64,000 nucleotides of DNA from Bacteroidota bacterium (lineage in GTDB: Bacteria > Bacteroidota > Bacteroidia > Chitinophagales > JADJOU01), in NCBI GenBank assembly GCA_016713645.1, contig JADJOU010000003.1:223451-287450 (forward strand), read 5' to 3'. Position numbers and translations under genes: made by a program. The notes below the pieces were generated by a model. It had not been told where the DNA came from. It made no database searches and saw only the letters and a list, made by a program, of their open reading frames with translations. This document shows, piece by piece, positions 19,244 through 28,810 of the stretch (position 1 is the stretch's first letter; the number at the start of each line of letters is the position of its first letter).

Positions 19244-19702
19244 ATGAAATTCTATTTACTTCTACTCGCCATTCTTGTTCTTAATTTTTCTCAAGGCCAA
19301 AATATCAATCCCCAATACGATTCCACCTTAGCTAAAAAACTCGGGGCAGATGAGTATGGCATGAAAATGTATACCTTGGTCATTCTAAAAACGGGAACGA
19401 ACACCACTGAACCCAAAGCATCGAGAGATAGCCTATTCGCTGAGCACCTCAAAAACATCCGTCGACTTGTCGATCAACATAAACTCATCATTGCTGGCCC
19501 ATTTGGCAAGAATGAAAATAATTTTCGAGGAATTTTTATACTAAATGTTTCCAATTTAGAAGAAGCGAAACAACTCGTTTCAACGGATGCAGCCGTGCGT
19601 GCCAATCTATTGACGCCAGAACTTTACAATTGGTATGGCTCCGCAGCCATCTCTGAATATCTCCCTGCTTCTGAGAAAATTTCAAAGCAAAAAATGAATT
19701 GA
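19244..19702 (+). CDS. Exported YciI-like protein
   Basis: 152 residues with a clear signal peptide (MKFYLLLLAILVLNFSQGQ), so unlike cytosolic YciI it should be exported. The YciI-type ferredoxin-like domain is visible: KMYTLVILKTGTN, FAEHLKNIRRLVDQHKLIIAGPFGKNENNFRGIFILN, SNLEEAKQLVSTDAAVRANLLTPELYNWYGS. Function of this exported subgroup is unknown. Confidence 0.75.
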   Translation: MKFYLLLLAILVLNFSQGQNINPQYDSTLAKKLGADEYGMKMYTLVILKTGTNTTEPKASRDSLFAEHLKNIRRLVDQHKLIIAGPFGKNENNFRGIFILNVSNLEEAKQLVSTDAAVRANLLTPELYNWYGSAAISEYLPASEKISKQKMN

Positions 19703-19845
19703 AAGATCAATATCCAAGCTTGTTGAGCATCAATGCGCCGTTCAAACGCTAGTCCATAGAATTGCGCTGAAAAAATTGCCCTTTTTCCCAAATAAAATTT
19801 ATATTTGATACGCAGATTTTTGTATCCTTTATATTGTTCTAGTCC

Positions 19846-21976
19846 ATGATTTCATCAAAAAATACCACTTACCAAGACCTCATCGCTGGCATACAAAATC
19901 ACGAGCGCAAATCCGATCAAAATCACCTAAGCGCAGAAGGAATTTCTATTCCATCCTCTTTGCAAAATATAAAATTAGCCCACACCGAATTACAACACTA
20001 TGCGGCGGGATTTCCTCCTTTTCTCAGAGGACCCTACGCTTCTATGTATTTGTCGCAACCTTGGACAGTTAGACAATACGCTGGTTTTAGCACGGCTGAG
20101 GCATCCAATGCTTTCTATCGAAAAAATTTAGCCGCTGGACAAAAGGCTTATCCGTGGCATTTGATCTCGCAACACATCGCGGCTATGACAGCGATCATCC
20201 AAGGGTGAGCGGAGACGTTGGTATGGCAGGTGTTGCCATCGATACCGTAGAAGACATGAAAGTGCTCTTCGATCAAATCCCACTCGATGTAATGAGTGTA
20301 TCGATGACGATGAATGGCGCTGTATTGCCCATTTTAGCATTCTATATTATCGCTGCGGAAGAACAAGGAGTCAGTCCTGAGAAGTTATCAGGGACGATTC
20401 AGAATGATATCCTCAAAGAATTCATGGTGCGCAATACATATATTTATCCGCCCAAACATTCCATGAGAATTATTGGCGACATATTTAAATATACGGCTCA
20501 GCACATGCCTAAATTCAATTCCATCAGTATATCAGGTTACCACATGCAAGAAGCTGGGGCAACGGCTGATATTGAATTGGCCTATACCTTAGCAGATGGA
20601 TTAGAATACATCAGAACGGGGATTGCGTCAGGTTTAGACATCGATGAATTTGCTCCACGCCTCTCCTTCTTCTGGGCCATTGGCATGAACCACTTTATGG
20701 AAATCGCCAAAATGCGCGCAGGAAGAGTTTTATGGGCAAATATTGTCAAGCAATTCAACCCAAAAAACAATAAATCCATGGCCTTGCGCACCCACTGTCA
20801 AACCAGTGGATGGAGCCTCACGGAACAAGATCCCTATAATAATATCGCACGAACATGCATTGAAGCCATGGCAGCTGTTTTTGGGGGCACACAATCCTTG
20901 CATACCAATGCACTCGATGAAGCCATTGCGCTTCCAACTGATTTTTCTGCTAAAATCGCCCGCGATACGCAATTGTATATTCAGCGAGAAACGCTGGTGA
21001 CTAAATCAATCGACCCTTGGGGAGGTTCGCATTATGTCGAATACCTCACAGACCAATTGATTCAAAAAGCCACAGCACTCATCGATGAAGTAGAAAAATA
21101 TGGCGGCATGACCAAGGCCATTGAAAGCGGCTTACCTAAAATGCGCATTGAAGAAGCTGCGGCCAAGCGACAAGCGCGCATCGATGCTGGAATCGATACC
21201 ATCATCGGAGTCAATAAATACCTCGTCAATGAGAAATCTGATATTGAAGTGCTCTCCATCGACAATCACGCAGTGCGCGAATTGCAAATTGAAAAATTGA
21301 AAAAAGTCAAAGCCAATCGCGATGAAATAAAAATACAAGATGCACTGAAACAAATCGCATTGGCCTGCACCCAAACAGAGATAAATCTTCTACAAGCTTG
21401 CATTGATGCTGCGCGCGTGCGATGTACCTTGGGCGAAATTTCTTCTGCCATGGAAGCCCATTTTGGAAGATTTCAAGCAGAGATTAAAAGTATTTCGGGC
21501 GTATATTCAAATGAAATCAAGATGAATCCAGATTTTATTCAAGCACAAAAATTATCCGATCAATTTGCCGAAATGGAAGGCAGACGGCCGAGAATTCTCG
21601 TCGCAAAGATGGGACAAGATGGACACGATCGCGGTGCGAAAGTCATCTCCACCGGTTTTGCAGATATCGGATTTGATGTCGATATCGGACCCTTATTTCA
21701 AACTCCCGATGAAGTAGCAAAACAAGCTGTAGAAAATGATGTACATATTCTGGGCATTTCATCCCTTGCAGGTGGACACAAGACCTTGATTCCTGAAGTG
21801 ATTCAATCATTCAAAAAATGGGGAAGAGAGGATATTATTATTGTCGCCGGTGGTGTTATTCCACAGCAAGATTATGATGCGCTCTACAAATCAGGTGTTC
21901 ACTTTGTCTTCGGCCCAGGCACGGTCATCGCAAAAGCCGCTATTTCTATTTTAGAGATGATGATTAAAACAAATAA
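19846..21976 (+). pseudogene. Methylmalonyl-CoA mutase, large (catalytic, B12-binding) subunit, frameshifted
   Basis: About 710 residues when joined. TIM-barrel part: FPPFLRGPYASMYLSQPWTVRQYAGFSTAEASNAFYRKNLAAGQK, then (after a missing G at 20145-20146) VAFDLATHRGYDSDHPRVSGDVG, ISGYHMQEAGATADIELAYTLADG, RTHCQTSGWSLTEQDPYNNI. The cobalamin domain has the base-off ligand motif QDGHDRGAKV and ISSLAGGHKTL. A second slip in the A run 21966-21969 removes the natural stop TAA at 21974-21976, adding about 40 spurious residues that run into the next gene. The enzyme converts methylmalonyl-CoA to succinyl-CoA with adenosylcobalamin. The small subunit, usually just upstream, is absent here. Confidence 0.9.
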
Positions 21977-21999
21977 GTCCTACGCGTTTTTAATCATTT

Positions 22000-23241
22000 T
22001 CACAATGCTTCAATGGGTTTTAATAAGCCTTGGTATACTTCCCAATATCGCTCTGCGCCATTTTTCAGCGAGTAAAATTCCTCTGCGCCGTGAATAATTT
22101 GAGTAGAATTGTATTGCGTATTTAATATATTTTCTATCGCTTTTTGATAGGCAATGGCATTAAAATCATCGACAATTTCTCCCGCATGATATTTTTCTAT
22201 AACGAAATCTGTATCGCCTACACCCGCATTGCAGACGATAGGAACGCCCAAGGACATAATCTCTCCTTGCTTAGTCGGGGATGATGCCGTCTTCGAGAAG
22301 GTGGGTCGTATGAAGAATATAGATGCTTGAAATAAGGAAATAAACAAGGGAACTTCTTGATGCAGGCATGAGGTGATGATAATATCTGATAGTGGAATAT
22401 GTTTTTTATTCGCTGCAGCAAACACGTTTTCTTTTTCTTGTGTGATGAATAGAAATACGGCGTCTGCGCGCTTCTTCTTCAATTCAACAAAGAAGTCCAA
22501 CATCTCGTCGAGCATATACCAAGTGCCGATAAAACCCACATAACCCAAAACAAATTTTCCATCAATGCTCGTCTTAACCTGATTGAAATTTTCTGACTTG
22601 GCTATGTTCGGAATATTGCGGAGATTGAATTTATCCAAATCGACACAGCAAGGAATGACTTGAATGGGAATGGGATTCTTTTCAATGGACTTCCAAGACA
22701 ATATCTCTGCTTTCCCTTTATGGGTGAGGGATATGGTGTGGTCGGCGGAATTGAAATATTGAATTTCTTTTTGCTTGAAGTAATTGTATACCGTTTTAAA
22801 AATCGGACTATTCAAATTCCAAATTCCGCCTTCTACGCGCTCATCTGCCCAGAAACCGCGCATATCGAAGATGAATTTAGTTTGGTATTTCTTCTGAAAA
22901 ATCAATCCAATCAGCGCAGAGATATAAGACCTGCAATGCAAGATGGCGATGTCTTCGGATTGAACAATTTCTTTAGTCAGGCGATACATCCTCCATACAT
23001 CGTATATGGTGGAAAGCAGCGGTGGTTTTTTGGTATAGGATAAGGGATGCCATTGAATCTTGGCTCGATCGCAAATGCCTTGGATGGTGTTTTGATGGAA
23101 GGCAAATTTTTCCTCTTTCTCAAAACTGATCAAGTGGAAGTCCATACCCTTTTTAGTCAGCTCGGTGAGGTAGGGCAATACCTGTGATTGTCCCAATGGG
23201 TCTGTCATGCCGTCGTATGAAAGGAATATGGCTTTAGGCAT
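22000..23241 (-). CDS. Glycosyltransferase family 4 protein
   Basis: 413 residues with a GT-B fold. N-terminal part: KAIFLSYDGMTDPLGQSQVLPYLTELTKKGMDFHLISFE; acceptor-side RSYISALIGLIFQKKYQTKFIFDMRGFWADERVEGG. The C-terminal nucleotide-sugar domain shows LGYVGFIGTWYMLDEMLDFF, HQEVPLFISLFQASIFFIRPT and the retaining-enzyme E-x7-E region in KQGEIMSLGVPIVCNAGVGDT. It should add sugars to a surface polysaccharide or lipid carrier. It stands alone, convergent with the mutase gene. Confidence 0.88.
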   Translation of the reverse strand: MPKAIFLSYDGMTDPLGQSQVLPYLTELTKKGMDFHLISFEKEEKFAFHQNTIQGICDRAKIQWHPLSYTKKPPLLSTIYDVWRMYRLTKEIVQSEDIAILHCRSYISALIGLIFQKKYQTKFIFDMRGFWADERVEGGIWNLNSPIFKTVYNYFKQKEIQYFNSADHTISLTHKGKAEILSWKSIEKNPIPIQVIPCCVDLDKFNLRNIPNIAKSENFNQVKTSIDGKFVLGYVGFIGTWYMLDEMLDFFVELKKKRADAVFLFITQEKENVFAAANKKHIPLSDIIITSCLHQEVPLFISLFQASIFFIRPTFSKTASSPTKQGEIMSLGVPIVCNAGVGDTDFVIEKYHAGEIVDDFNAIAYQKAIENILNTQYNSTQIIHGAEEFYSLKNGAERYWEVYQGLLKPIEAL

Positions 23242-23315
23242 GTGTATTAGCTTTAAATCAATTTGTTTGCCTCAAAAATACACAAATCAAAGCACTTTGT
23301 CTGTTAGAATGTTTA

Positions 23316-23410
23316 GCCACGCTGTGTCCCCACGAAGTAGGGGGAATGCACGAATACATCCTATATTTATTCGTGCATTTCACCTACACTTTGTGGTGAC
23401 ACGGCGTGGC
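23316..23410. repeat. 95-bp imperfect palindrome (hairpin element) between glycosyltransferase and carB
   Basis: The outer arms GCCACGCTGTGTCCCCAC (from 23316) and GTGGTGACACGGCGTGGC (to 23410) are complementary with two mismatches. The inner arms AATGCACGAATA (23345-23356) and TATTCGTGCATT (23368-23379) pair perfectly. Between them lie CGAAGTAGG and CCTACACTTTG, related to the CCCTACAAAGTGTAGGG motifs near 33.9, 34.5 and 63.1 kb. It has no coding capacity and looks like a MITE-like or REP-like unit. A further short hairpin, GAGGAC-TTTA-GTCCTC, follows near 23424. Confidence 0.6.
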
Positions 23411-23495
23411 ATATAAGCCTTTAAGAGGACTTTAGTCCTCCATAAATTATTAGCAAATAGAAATAAGTGGCAAATTAGTCAATGTGTTATTGAGA

Positions 23496-26250
23496 CTATC
23501 TACTCAAAAACATACTCTTCATCTTATACAGATTTCTGAAGTATGGATCGCGCACATCTCGGATATAGCGTATCGCTTCACCCGTAGAGCGCATCTCTGG
23601 TCCCAATTCCTTATTGACATTCGGGAATTTATTGAAAGAGAAAACCGGTTCTTTGATGGCAAATCCATCCAATTTCTCTTCAAATGTAAAGTCCTTCAGT
23701 GTATTGGTTCCTAGCATCAATTTCGTAGCGATATTCAAATAAGGAATTTGATAGGCCTTGCAAATAAATGGCGTTGTTCTCGAAGCTCTTGGATTCGCCT
23801 CAATCACATATACTTCATCTTGTTCGTGCGGATATTTCGCGCGCTTAATCACAAATTGAATATTGATCACTCCGCGCACATTGAGGGCGATGGCAATCTT
23901 CTTAGCGTATTCTGAAATCTTTTGCATGACTTCATCGCTCAATGAAAATGGAGGCAAGACATAAGGCATCTACTTCTGCTTCTTCCGCTCTGTCGATAAA
24001 GTGATCGATGAGGATATTATTGTCTGGGAAATGTTTGATAATGCCGACTACACTTTCCGTCAAATCATCGTCATTGATGACGATTCGCATCTTCTGGCCG
24101 CCCAATACATAGGATGGTCTCACCAATACTGGATAACCCACTTTATGTGCTACTGCTATGGCATCATCTGCATTTTTCGCTGCGCCATATCGCGGATAGG
24201 GAATGCCCAATTCTTTCAATAAATCAGAGAATCGCTCTCTATCTTCTGCGAGGTCCATATCATTATAAGATGTTCCAATGATTGGAATACCATATTGATG
24301 CAATTTCTCTGCGAGTTTTAAAGCCGTTTGCCCACCCAATTGTACGATAACGCCCTCAGGTTTCTCTAGATCGATGATCTCTCTGAGGTGCTCCCAGAAT
24401 ACCGGTTCGAAGTATAATTTATCTGCAATATCAAAATCAGTGGAGACCGTTTCTGGATTGCAATTGATCATGATGGATTCATAGCCCGCTTCTTTCAGCG
24501 CGATCAATCCATGCACACAGCAATAATCGAATTCAATTCCTTGACCAATTCTATTTGGCCCTGAACCAAGCACAATCACTTTTTTCTTATCAGAGACAAT
24601 GCTCTCATTTTCTTGTTCGAAAGAGGAATAATAATACGGTGTTGCTGCTTGAAATTCCGCTGCACAAGTATCCACCATTTTATAGGTTCGCTTGATGCCC
24701 ATGGCATAGCGGCGATTGTAGACTTCATCTTCTGTTTTATTCCAGAGATAGGCGAGCTGTAAATCGCTATATCCCTTTTGCTTCATACTCAATATCTGCT
24801 CGCGTGTGGATTCTTCAAAAGGAATTGCCTTGATGATTTTCTCTGTATCGACTAAATCTTGAATCTGCTTCAAAACCATTTATCGATTCGAGTGATTTCA
24901 TAGATTTTAGACAAAGGCACTCCGAGTTTGATGGCCCTCTCTAATTCTAAACAATCGATCCCATGAAGCGAATTTCAATCCATGCAATACTTCATCGACA
25001 TCTCTTGAATCTTTGCCATCGCAGCCCAAGCCAATTTTATTGTTTTCCAAACTCTGACATGCTTTCTGCAATGCCTCTTGGAAAGTTCTTCCAATGGCCA
25101 TGACCTCGCCGACAGATTTCATCTGCAAACCGAGGGTCTCATCGCAGCCAGGGAATTTCTCAAAATTCCATCGCGGTATTTTTACAATCACATAGTCCAA
25201 TGCCGGTTCGAAATAGGCAGAAGTGGTCTTGGTGATTTGATTTTTCAATTCATCTAGGGTATAGCCAATGGCCAGTTTCGCAGCGATTTTCGCAATCGGG
25301 TAGCCCGTGGCTTTAGACGCCAAAGCAGATGATCTCGATACGCGCGGATTGATTTCAATGGCGATGATTTCCTCCGTTTCAGGATTGATGGCAAACTGCA
25401 CATTGCAACCGCCCGCAAAATTCCCCAAAGCGCGCATCATGCGCTTGGCCTCATTTCTCATGCGCTGATAGGCCGTATCTGACAAGGTCATCGCTGGTGC
25501 AACCGTGATACTATCTCCCGTATGGATACCCATAGGGTCGAAATTCTCAACGGTACATATGATGACAATATTATCATCTTTATCTCGCAATAATTCTAAT
25601 TCAAATTCCTTCCAACCAACGACAGCCTTTTCTACGAGCACTTCATGCACTGGGGAAGCTTCGAGTCCGCTCTTCAATTTTTGGTCGAAATCCTCCTTGC
25701 TATAGACAAAGCTCGCACCCGAACCACCTAGGGTAAAGCTAGCGCGGATGACCAATGGGAATCCCAATTCTTGAGCGATTTCTTTTCCCTCTAGGAAGGA
25801 ATTGGCGATTTTTGAAGGAGAAGTGCCAATGCCCAATTCCTGCATCAAAGCCCTGAATTTATCTCTGTCTTCGGCGAGTTCGATCCCGTGGATATCGACG
25901 CCGATGAGTTTGGTATTGTATTTCTTCCAAAGTCCCATCTCCTCGCACTCTATCGCTAGATTGAGGGCAGTTTGTCCGCCCATAGTAGGGAGAACCGCAT
26001 CGATTTGGTGTTTTTGAAGAATTTCCTCTATGCTTTCCGCTGTAAGGGGCAATAGGTAAACATTGTCCGCAGTGAGCGGGTCGGTCATGATGGTCGCGGG
26101 ATTGGAATTGATGAGGGTCACCTCGATGCCCTCTTCCCTCAAAGATCTGGAAGCTTGGGTTCCAGAATAGTCAAATTCGCAGGCTTGTCCTATGATAATA
26201 GGCCCGCTACCGATGATGAGCACTGAGCGGATGGATTCGTCTTTGGGCAT
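23496..26250 (-). pseudogene. carB: Carbamoyl-phosphate synthase large subunit (short form), two frameshifts and one internal deletion
   Basis: ATG at 26250. First ATP-grasp half: KVLIIGSGPIIIGQACEFDYSGTQA, MGGQTALNLAIECEEMG, EDRDKFRALMQELGI, IEINPRVSRSSALASKATGYPIAKIAAKLAIGY. Breaks: an extra G at 24935-24937 after FRIRE, and a missing T at 24872-24875 before LKQIQDLVDTEKI. The second half has VIVLGSGPNRIGQGIEFDYCCVHG, EDRERFSDLLKELGIPYPRYG, VRPSYVLGGQKM. Near 23959-23963, after EAEVDAL, roughly 27 residues (the expected CDG...IGGIMEHIEQ...HSGDSA segment) are absent and the frame changes before YVLPPFSLSDEVM. It ends ...YKMKSMFLSR with no MGS-like regulatory domain, as is usual in this phylum. 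Makes carbamoyl phosphate for pyrimidine and arginine synthesis. Confidence 0.92.
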
Positions 26251-26387
26251 AGGGATTTTAGGGTGCGAAGATAATAGAAATCTCGAGATAAAGGGAAGAT
26301 GTGGAAAAGTTATGAGAATTAGTGTGGTGCATTGTATTTATTGATATACAGGATAAATATTTCTTATAAAATTCTTAAATCACACCA

Positions 26388-27055
26388 CGCTCTTCCAGAT
26401 TTATTCATTTTTCTAATTTTTTATTGCGGCATTCATTACTTCGCGATGATCTCGAAGCATTACCAATGCTCTTCAACAACGCTCTTCGAGATTTGCAATC
26501 TCGAAGCAATATCCTTGGATTTATAATCCAAATTGTCTAAATCAACGCTCTTGAGATTTATAATCTCGAAGCAATATCCTGGATTTATAATCCAAATTTA
26601 TCCAAACCAACGCTCTTCGAGATTTTGCAATCTCGAAGCAATATCCTTGGATTTATAATCCAAATTTATCCAAACCAACGCTCTTCGAGATTTGCAATCT
26701 CGAAGCAATATCCTTGGATTTATAATCCAAATTTATCCAAACCAAAGCTCTCCAACGCTCTTCGAGATTTATAATCTCGAAGCAATATCCTTGGATTTAT
26801 AATCCAAATTTATCTGAACCAATACTTTCTTGCGCTCTTCGAGATAATAAATCTCAAAGAGCTAGTGACTATGAGAGTTAAAAAATTTGAAAATTGATAG
26901 TTGAGGCATTACAAATACCAGGATAGAACTTCGAGATTTCAAATCTCTAAGAGCTTGTGAACATGCGATTTAAAAGTTTAAAAATTGATAGACGAGGCAT
27001 TGCAAATGCCAGGATAGAACTTCGAGATTTCAAATCTCGAAGAGCTAGTCCAAAT
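26388..27055. repeat. REP-like hairpin array downstream of the RAYT gene
   Basis: From left: a 55-bp segment in a broken hairpin (26388-26458); about five tandem 62-78 bp units from 26480 to 26825, each with two hairpins, CTTCGAGATT-TGCA/TATA-AATCTCGAAG and TTGGATT-TATA-AATCCAA, followed by a TTATCCAAACCAA spacer; then two about 80-bp units (26865-27045) with GGCATT-GC-AAATGCC and CTTCGAGATTTCAAATCTCGAAG. The spacer and stems vary between copies while pairing is kept. The array touches the stop of the RAYT transposase gene. Confidence 0.85.
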
Positions 27056-27586
27056 TTATCCAAACCACTCTAATTCCAATTTTCCTTTTCTTACTCCCCA
27101 AAAATCACCAGCACTGCTATTTAAATAATCTTCTTCTCTCTCTACTATCCCTGCTCTTACGGGATTCAAATGAATATAATTAACTTTAGAATTGTAAAAT
27201 TTTAGGGTATAAATTTCTTCGCCATGATAGCCTTCTTTCCACATCCAGATTTTGTTTTGATAAGACAAAACTTTTAATAACCATGATTTTCTGCTTTCTC
27301 TTTCATTGTTTGCTATCGCTTCAAATATTTTTTTTGAGGTATACTTTTTCATGTCTCGAATAATATCACTTAAATTATCATTTTTTGCTCTCCAAATAAA
27401 ATGGCAATGATTGCTCATGATTACCCAAGCATAAACCTCTAAGCCTTTTTCTTTCTGACAGTATCGTATACTATCAAATAGAATGTTTGTATAAATTTCT
27501 CGAGTAAATACATCCACCCATTGATGTATAGTAAAAGTCAGAAAATGAATCTCTGACTGATTTTTTATTGTATATGCAAATGCCAT
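27056..27586 (-). CDS. REP-associated tyrosine transposase (RAYT, Y1_Tnp/IS200-like)
   Basis: 176 residues. HUH-type single-strand transposase: HFLTFTIHQWVDVFTR, then the metal-binding His pair in VMSNHCHFIWRAKNDNLSDIIRDMKKYTSKKI, and the C-terminal KVNYIHLNPVRAGIVEREEDYLNSSAGDFWG typical of RAYTs, which carries the candidate catalytic Tyr. RAYTs nick and mobilise REP hairpins. Here the gene is enclosed by the hairpin array on one side and another hairpin copy on the other (27636-27766), the REPtron layout. The frame is clean. Unlike IS200 proteins there is no TnpB. Confidence 0.9.
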   Translation of the reverse strand: MAFAYTIKNQSEIHFLTFTIHQWVDVFTREIYTNILFDSIRYCQKEKGLEVYAWVIMSNHCHFIWRAKNDNLSDIIRDMKKYTSKKIFEAIANNERESRKSWLLKVLSYQNKIWMWKEGYHGEEIYTLKFYNSKVNYIHLNPVRAGIVEREEDYLNSSAGDFWGVRKGKLELEWFG

Positions 27587-27635
27587 AAGACAAAAATACT
27601 ATTTAGCATTTCTATTATTTCAGATTTGCGATGAT

Positions 27636-27766
27636 TAAGCGATTTTAAATGCTTGAAAATTGATAGGCTAGGCATAGCAAATGCCTAGATAGTGCTTCGA
27701 GATTACATCACGCAGTAATGAATGCCGCAATAAAAAATTAGAACATTGAATAAATCTCGAAGAGCT
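27636..27766. repeat. Right-hand REP hairpins flanking the RAYT gene, one with a 55-bp segment in its loop
   Basis: 27636-27690 repeats the 80-bp unit seen on the other side of the gene (GAAAATTGATAGGCTAGGCAT...ATGCCTAGATAGTGC), with compensatory changes extending the stem. Then CTTCGAGATT (from 27695) and AATCTCGAAG (to 27764) are separated by about 50 bp with ATCACGCAGTAATGAATGCC and AATTAGAACATTGAATA. The whole 27695-27765 block is an inverted copy of 26390-26458. Confidence 0.75.
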
Positions 27767-27795
27767 GGTTCGGAAGACCATATGCTGCCAAATAC

Positions 27796-28233
27796 TCACT
27801 TCAGTTGATTCCATCTAGGAAGCCGCCCACAGATGTCGATATGCTTTGCGGTCAATTGGACTTCCAACATTTTCGGACAATCAGCATACTTATTATTGTG
27901 CGTAGCAAACCAGTATATATCTAGTGCTTCAATATTTTCTTTTTTCATTTGATTTTTCCAGGATAATTTTCTGGGGATATTACCAAAATGAAATCCGTTC
28001 ACAATACTATCCTTCATCCCACCAAGACCTTCTTTTCTAATAGATATAGTGCCATCGTCTAATCGCGCACCAGAACTGCCGATATAGATGAGTTCAATTC
28101 TCCCATCCTTTAATGCATAAACGACAAAAACACCGCTCTTGTCTGCAGGTGCGTTGCATACAGCTTCTAAATCCTTTTTGTCGGTAAGAAAAAAATGGTC
28201 ATTTTCTTGGTATTTGTCTAATTCATCGAACAT
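27796..28233 (-). CDS. GIY-YIG-like domain protein
   Basis: 145 residues. Core SGVFVVYALKDGRIELIYIGSSGARLDDG resembles the GIY..YIG pair with GVF in place of GIY; GGMKDSIVNGFHFG follows, and the C-terminal KMLEVQLTAKHIDICGRLPRWN carries a conserved Glu as in GIY-YIG nucleases. The usual catalytic Arg is not clear, so nuclease activity is uncertain. It lies next to the REP/RAYT locus but is not obviously part of it. Confidence 0.65.
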   Translation of the reverse strand: MFDELDKYQENDHFFLTDKKDLEAVCNAPADKSGVFVVYALKDGRIELIYIGSSGARLDDGTISIRKEGLGGMKDSIVNGFHFGNIPRKLSWKNQMKKENIEALDIYWFATHNNKYADCPKMLEVQLTAKHIDICGRLPRWNQLK

Positions 28234-28266
28234 AGAATGGAGCTTTTGTATTGGGTTTGGTTGGTA

Positions 28267-28649
28267 TTATCGGGTCGTTGTATTTTTAGTCGGTTTCTTT
28301 GATTTAAGGTTGTTTTCAGCTACTCTATATTTCACAATTCGCTCAATTAAATCATAAGGAATTGGCTGGTCAATGGGAAACTGAACCGAACCTTTTCCTT
28401 GCTTATACTTCGAAAGTTCGTTTTGAAATTCATTATGTCCAGAAGTTGTTGCATAAAATAAAATCCAATGTGTTGTTTAAATGCGGCAAAATAAACCAAA
28501 GGGTTTTTATGTATTTTATATGCAGGCATTCCATAGGCAAACATCTCTTCTGCTTCGGGCGCTTTGTCCTGTATCAATTCTCTAATGTTTCGCAATATCT
28601 CCTGAACATGATCAGGAAACTGTTGAAAGTATTTTTCAATTTCTTGCAT
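28267..28649 (-). pseudogene. DUF1801 family protein, frameshifted
   Basis: Start ATG at 28649 (MQEIEKYFQQFPDHVQEILRNIRELIQ), AYGMPAYKIHKNPLVYFAAFKQHIGFY, then frame loss; restoring one T in the run at 28455-28458 (plus strand A) continues ATTSGHNEFQNELSKYKQGKGSVQFP, IPYDLIERIVKYR and ends at 28267. The joined length of 128 residues is normal. An in-frame extension to 28778 exists but does not look like this family. Paralogue of the gene at 18173-18508. Function unknown. Confidence 0.8.
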
Positions 28650-28810
28650 CTTAATGTCTGTGTTTATTGCCACATCAAACTTACATAAAAACTCTTTTTC
28701 TGCTAGAAGTTTTTGTAATGCAATGGTTGTGCTTAAAGAAACGCAAAGAAGTGCATAATAATCCCCTTCTAAGCGCATCGAAGTCTAATACACTTTGCCT
28801 CGCAATATTG

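Noticed and set aside
22000..22097. Overlap between the mutase gene and the glycosyltransferase gene
   Set aside because: The overlap arises from a missing A at 21966-21969; restoring it puts the mutase stop at 21974-21976, before the other gene ends.
26460..26860. CRISPR-like array (regular hairpin repeats near 26.5 kb)
   Set aside because: The units are contiguous hairpins without unique spacers, there are no cas genes, and a RAYT transposase is adjacent; this is a REP array.
27796..28233. GIY-YIG protein as part of a homing or defence module
   Set aside because: No intron, restriction or defence gene accompanies it; closeness to the REP array alone is weak evidence.
28650..28778. Extended N-terminus of the second DUF1801 protein
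   Set aside because: The extension (MRLEGDYYALL...) does not resemble the family, while ATG at 28649 gives the normal length.
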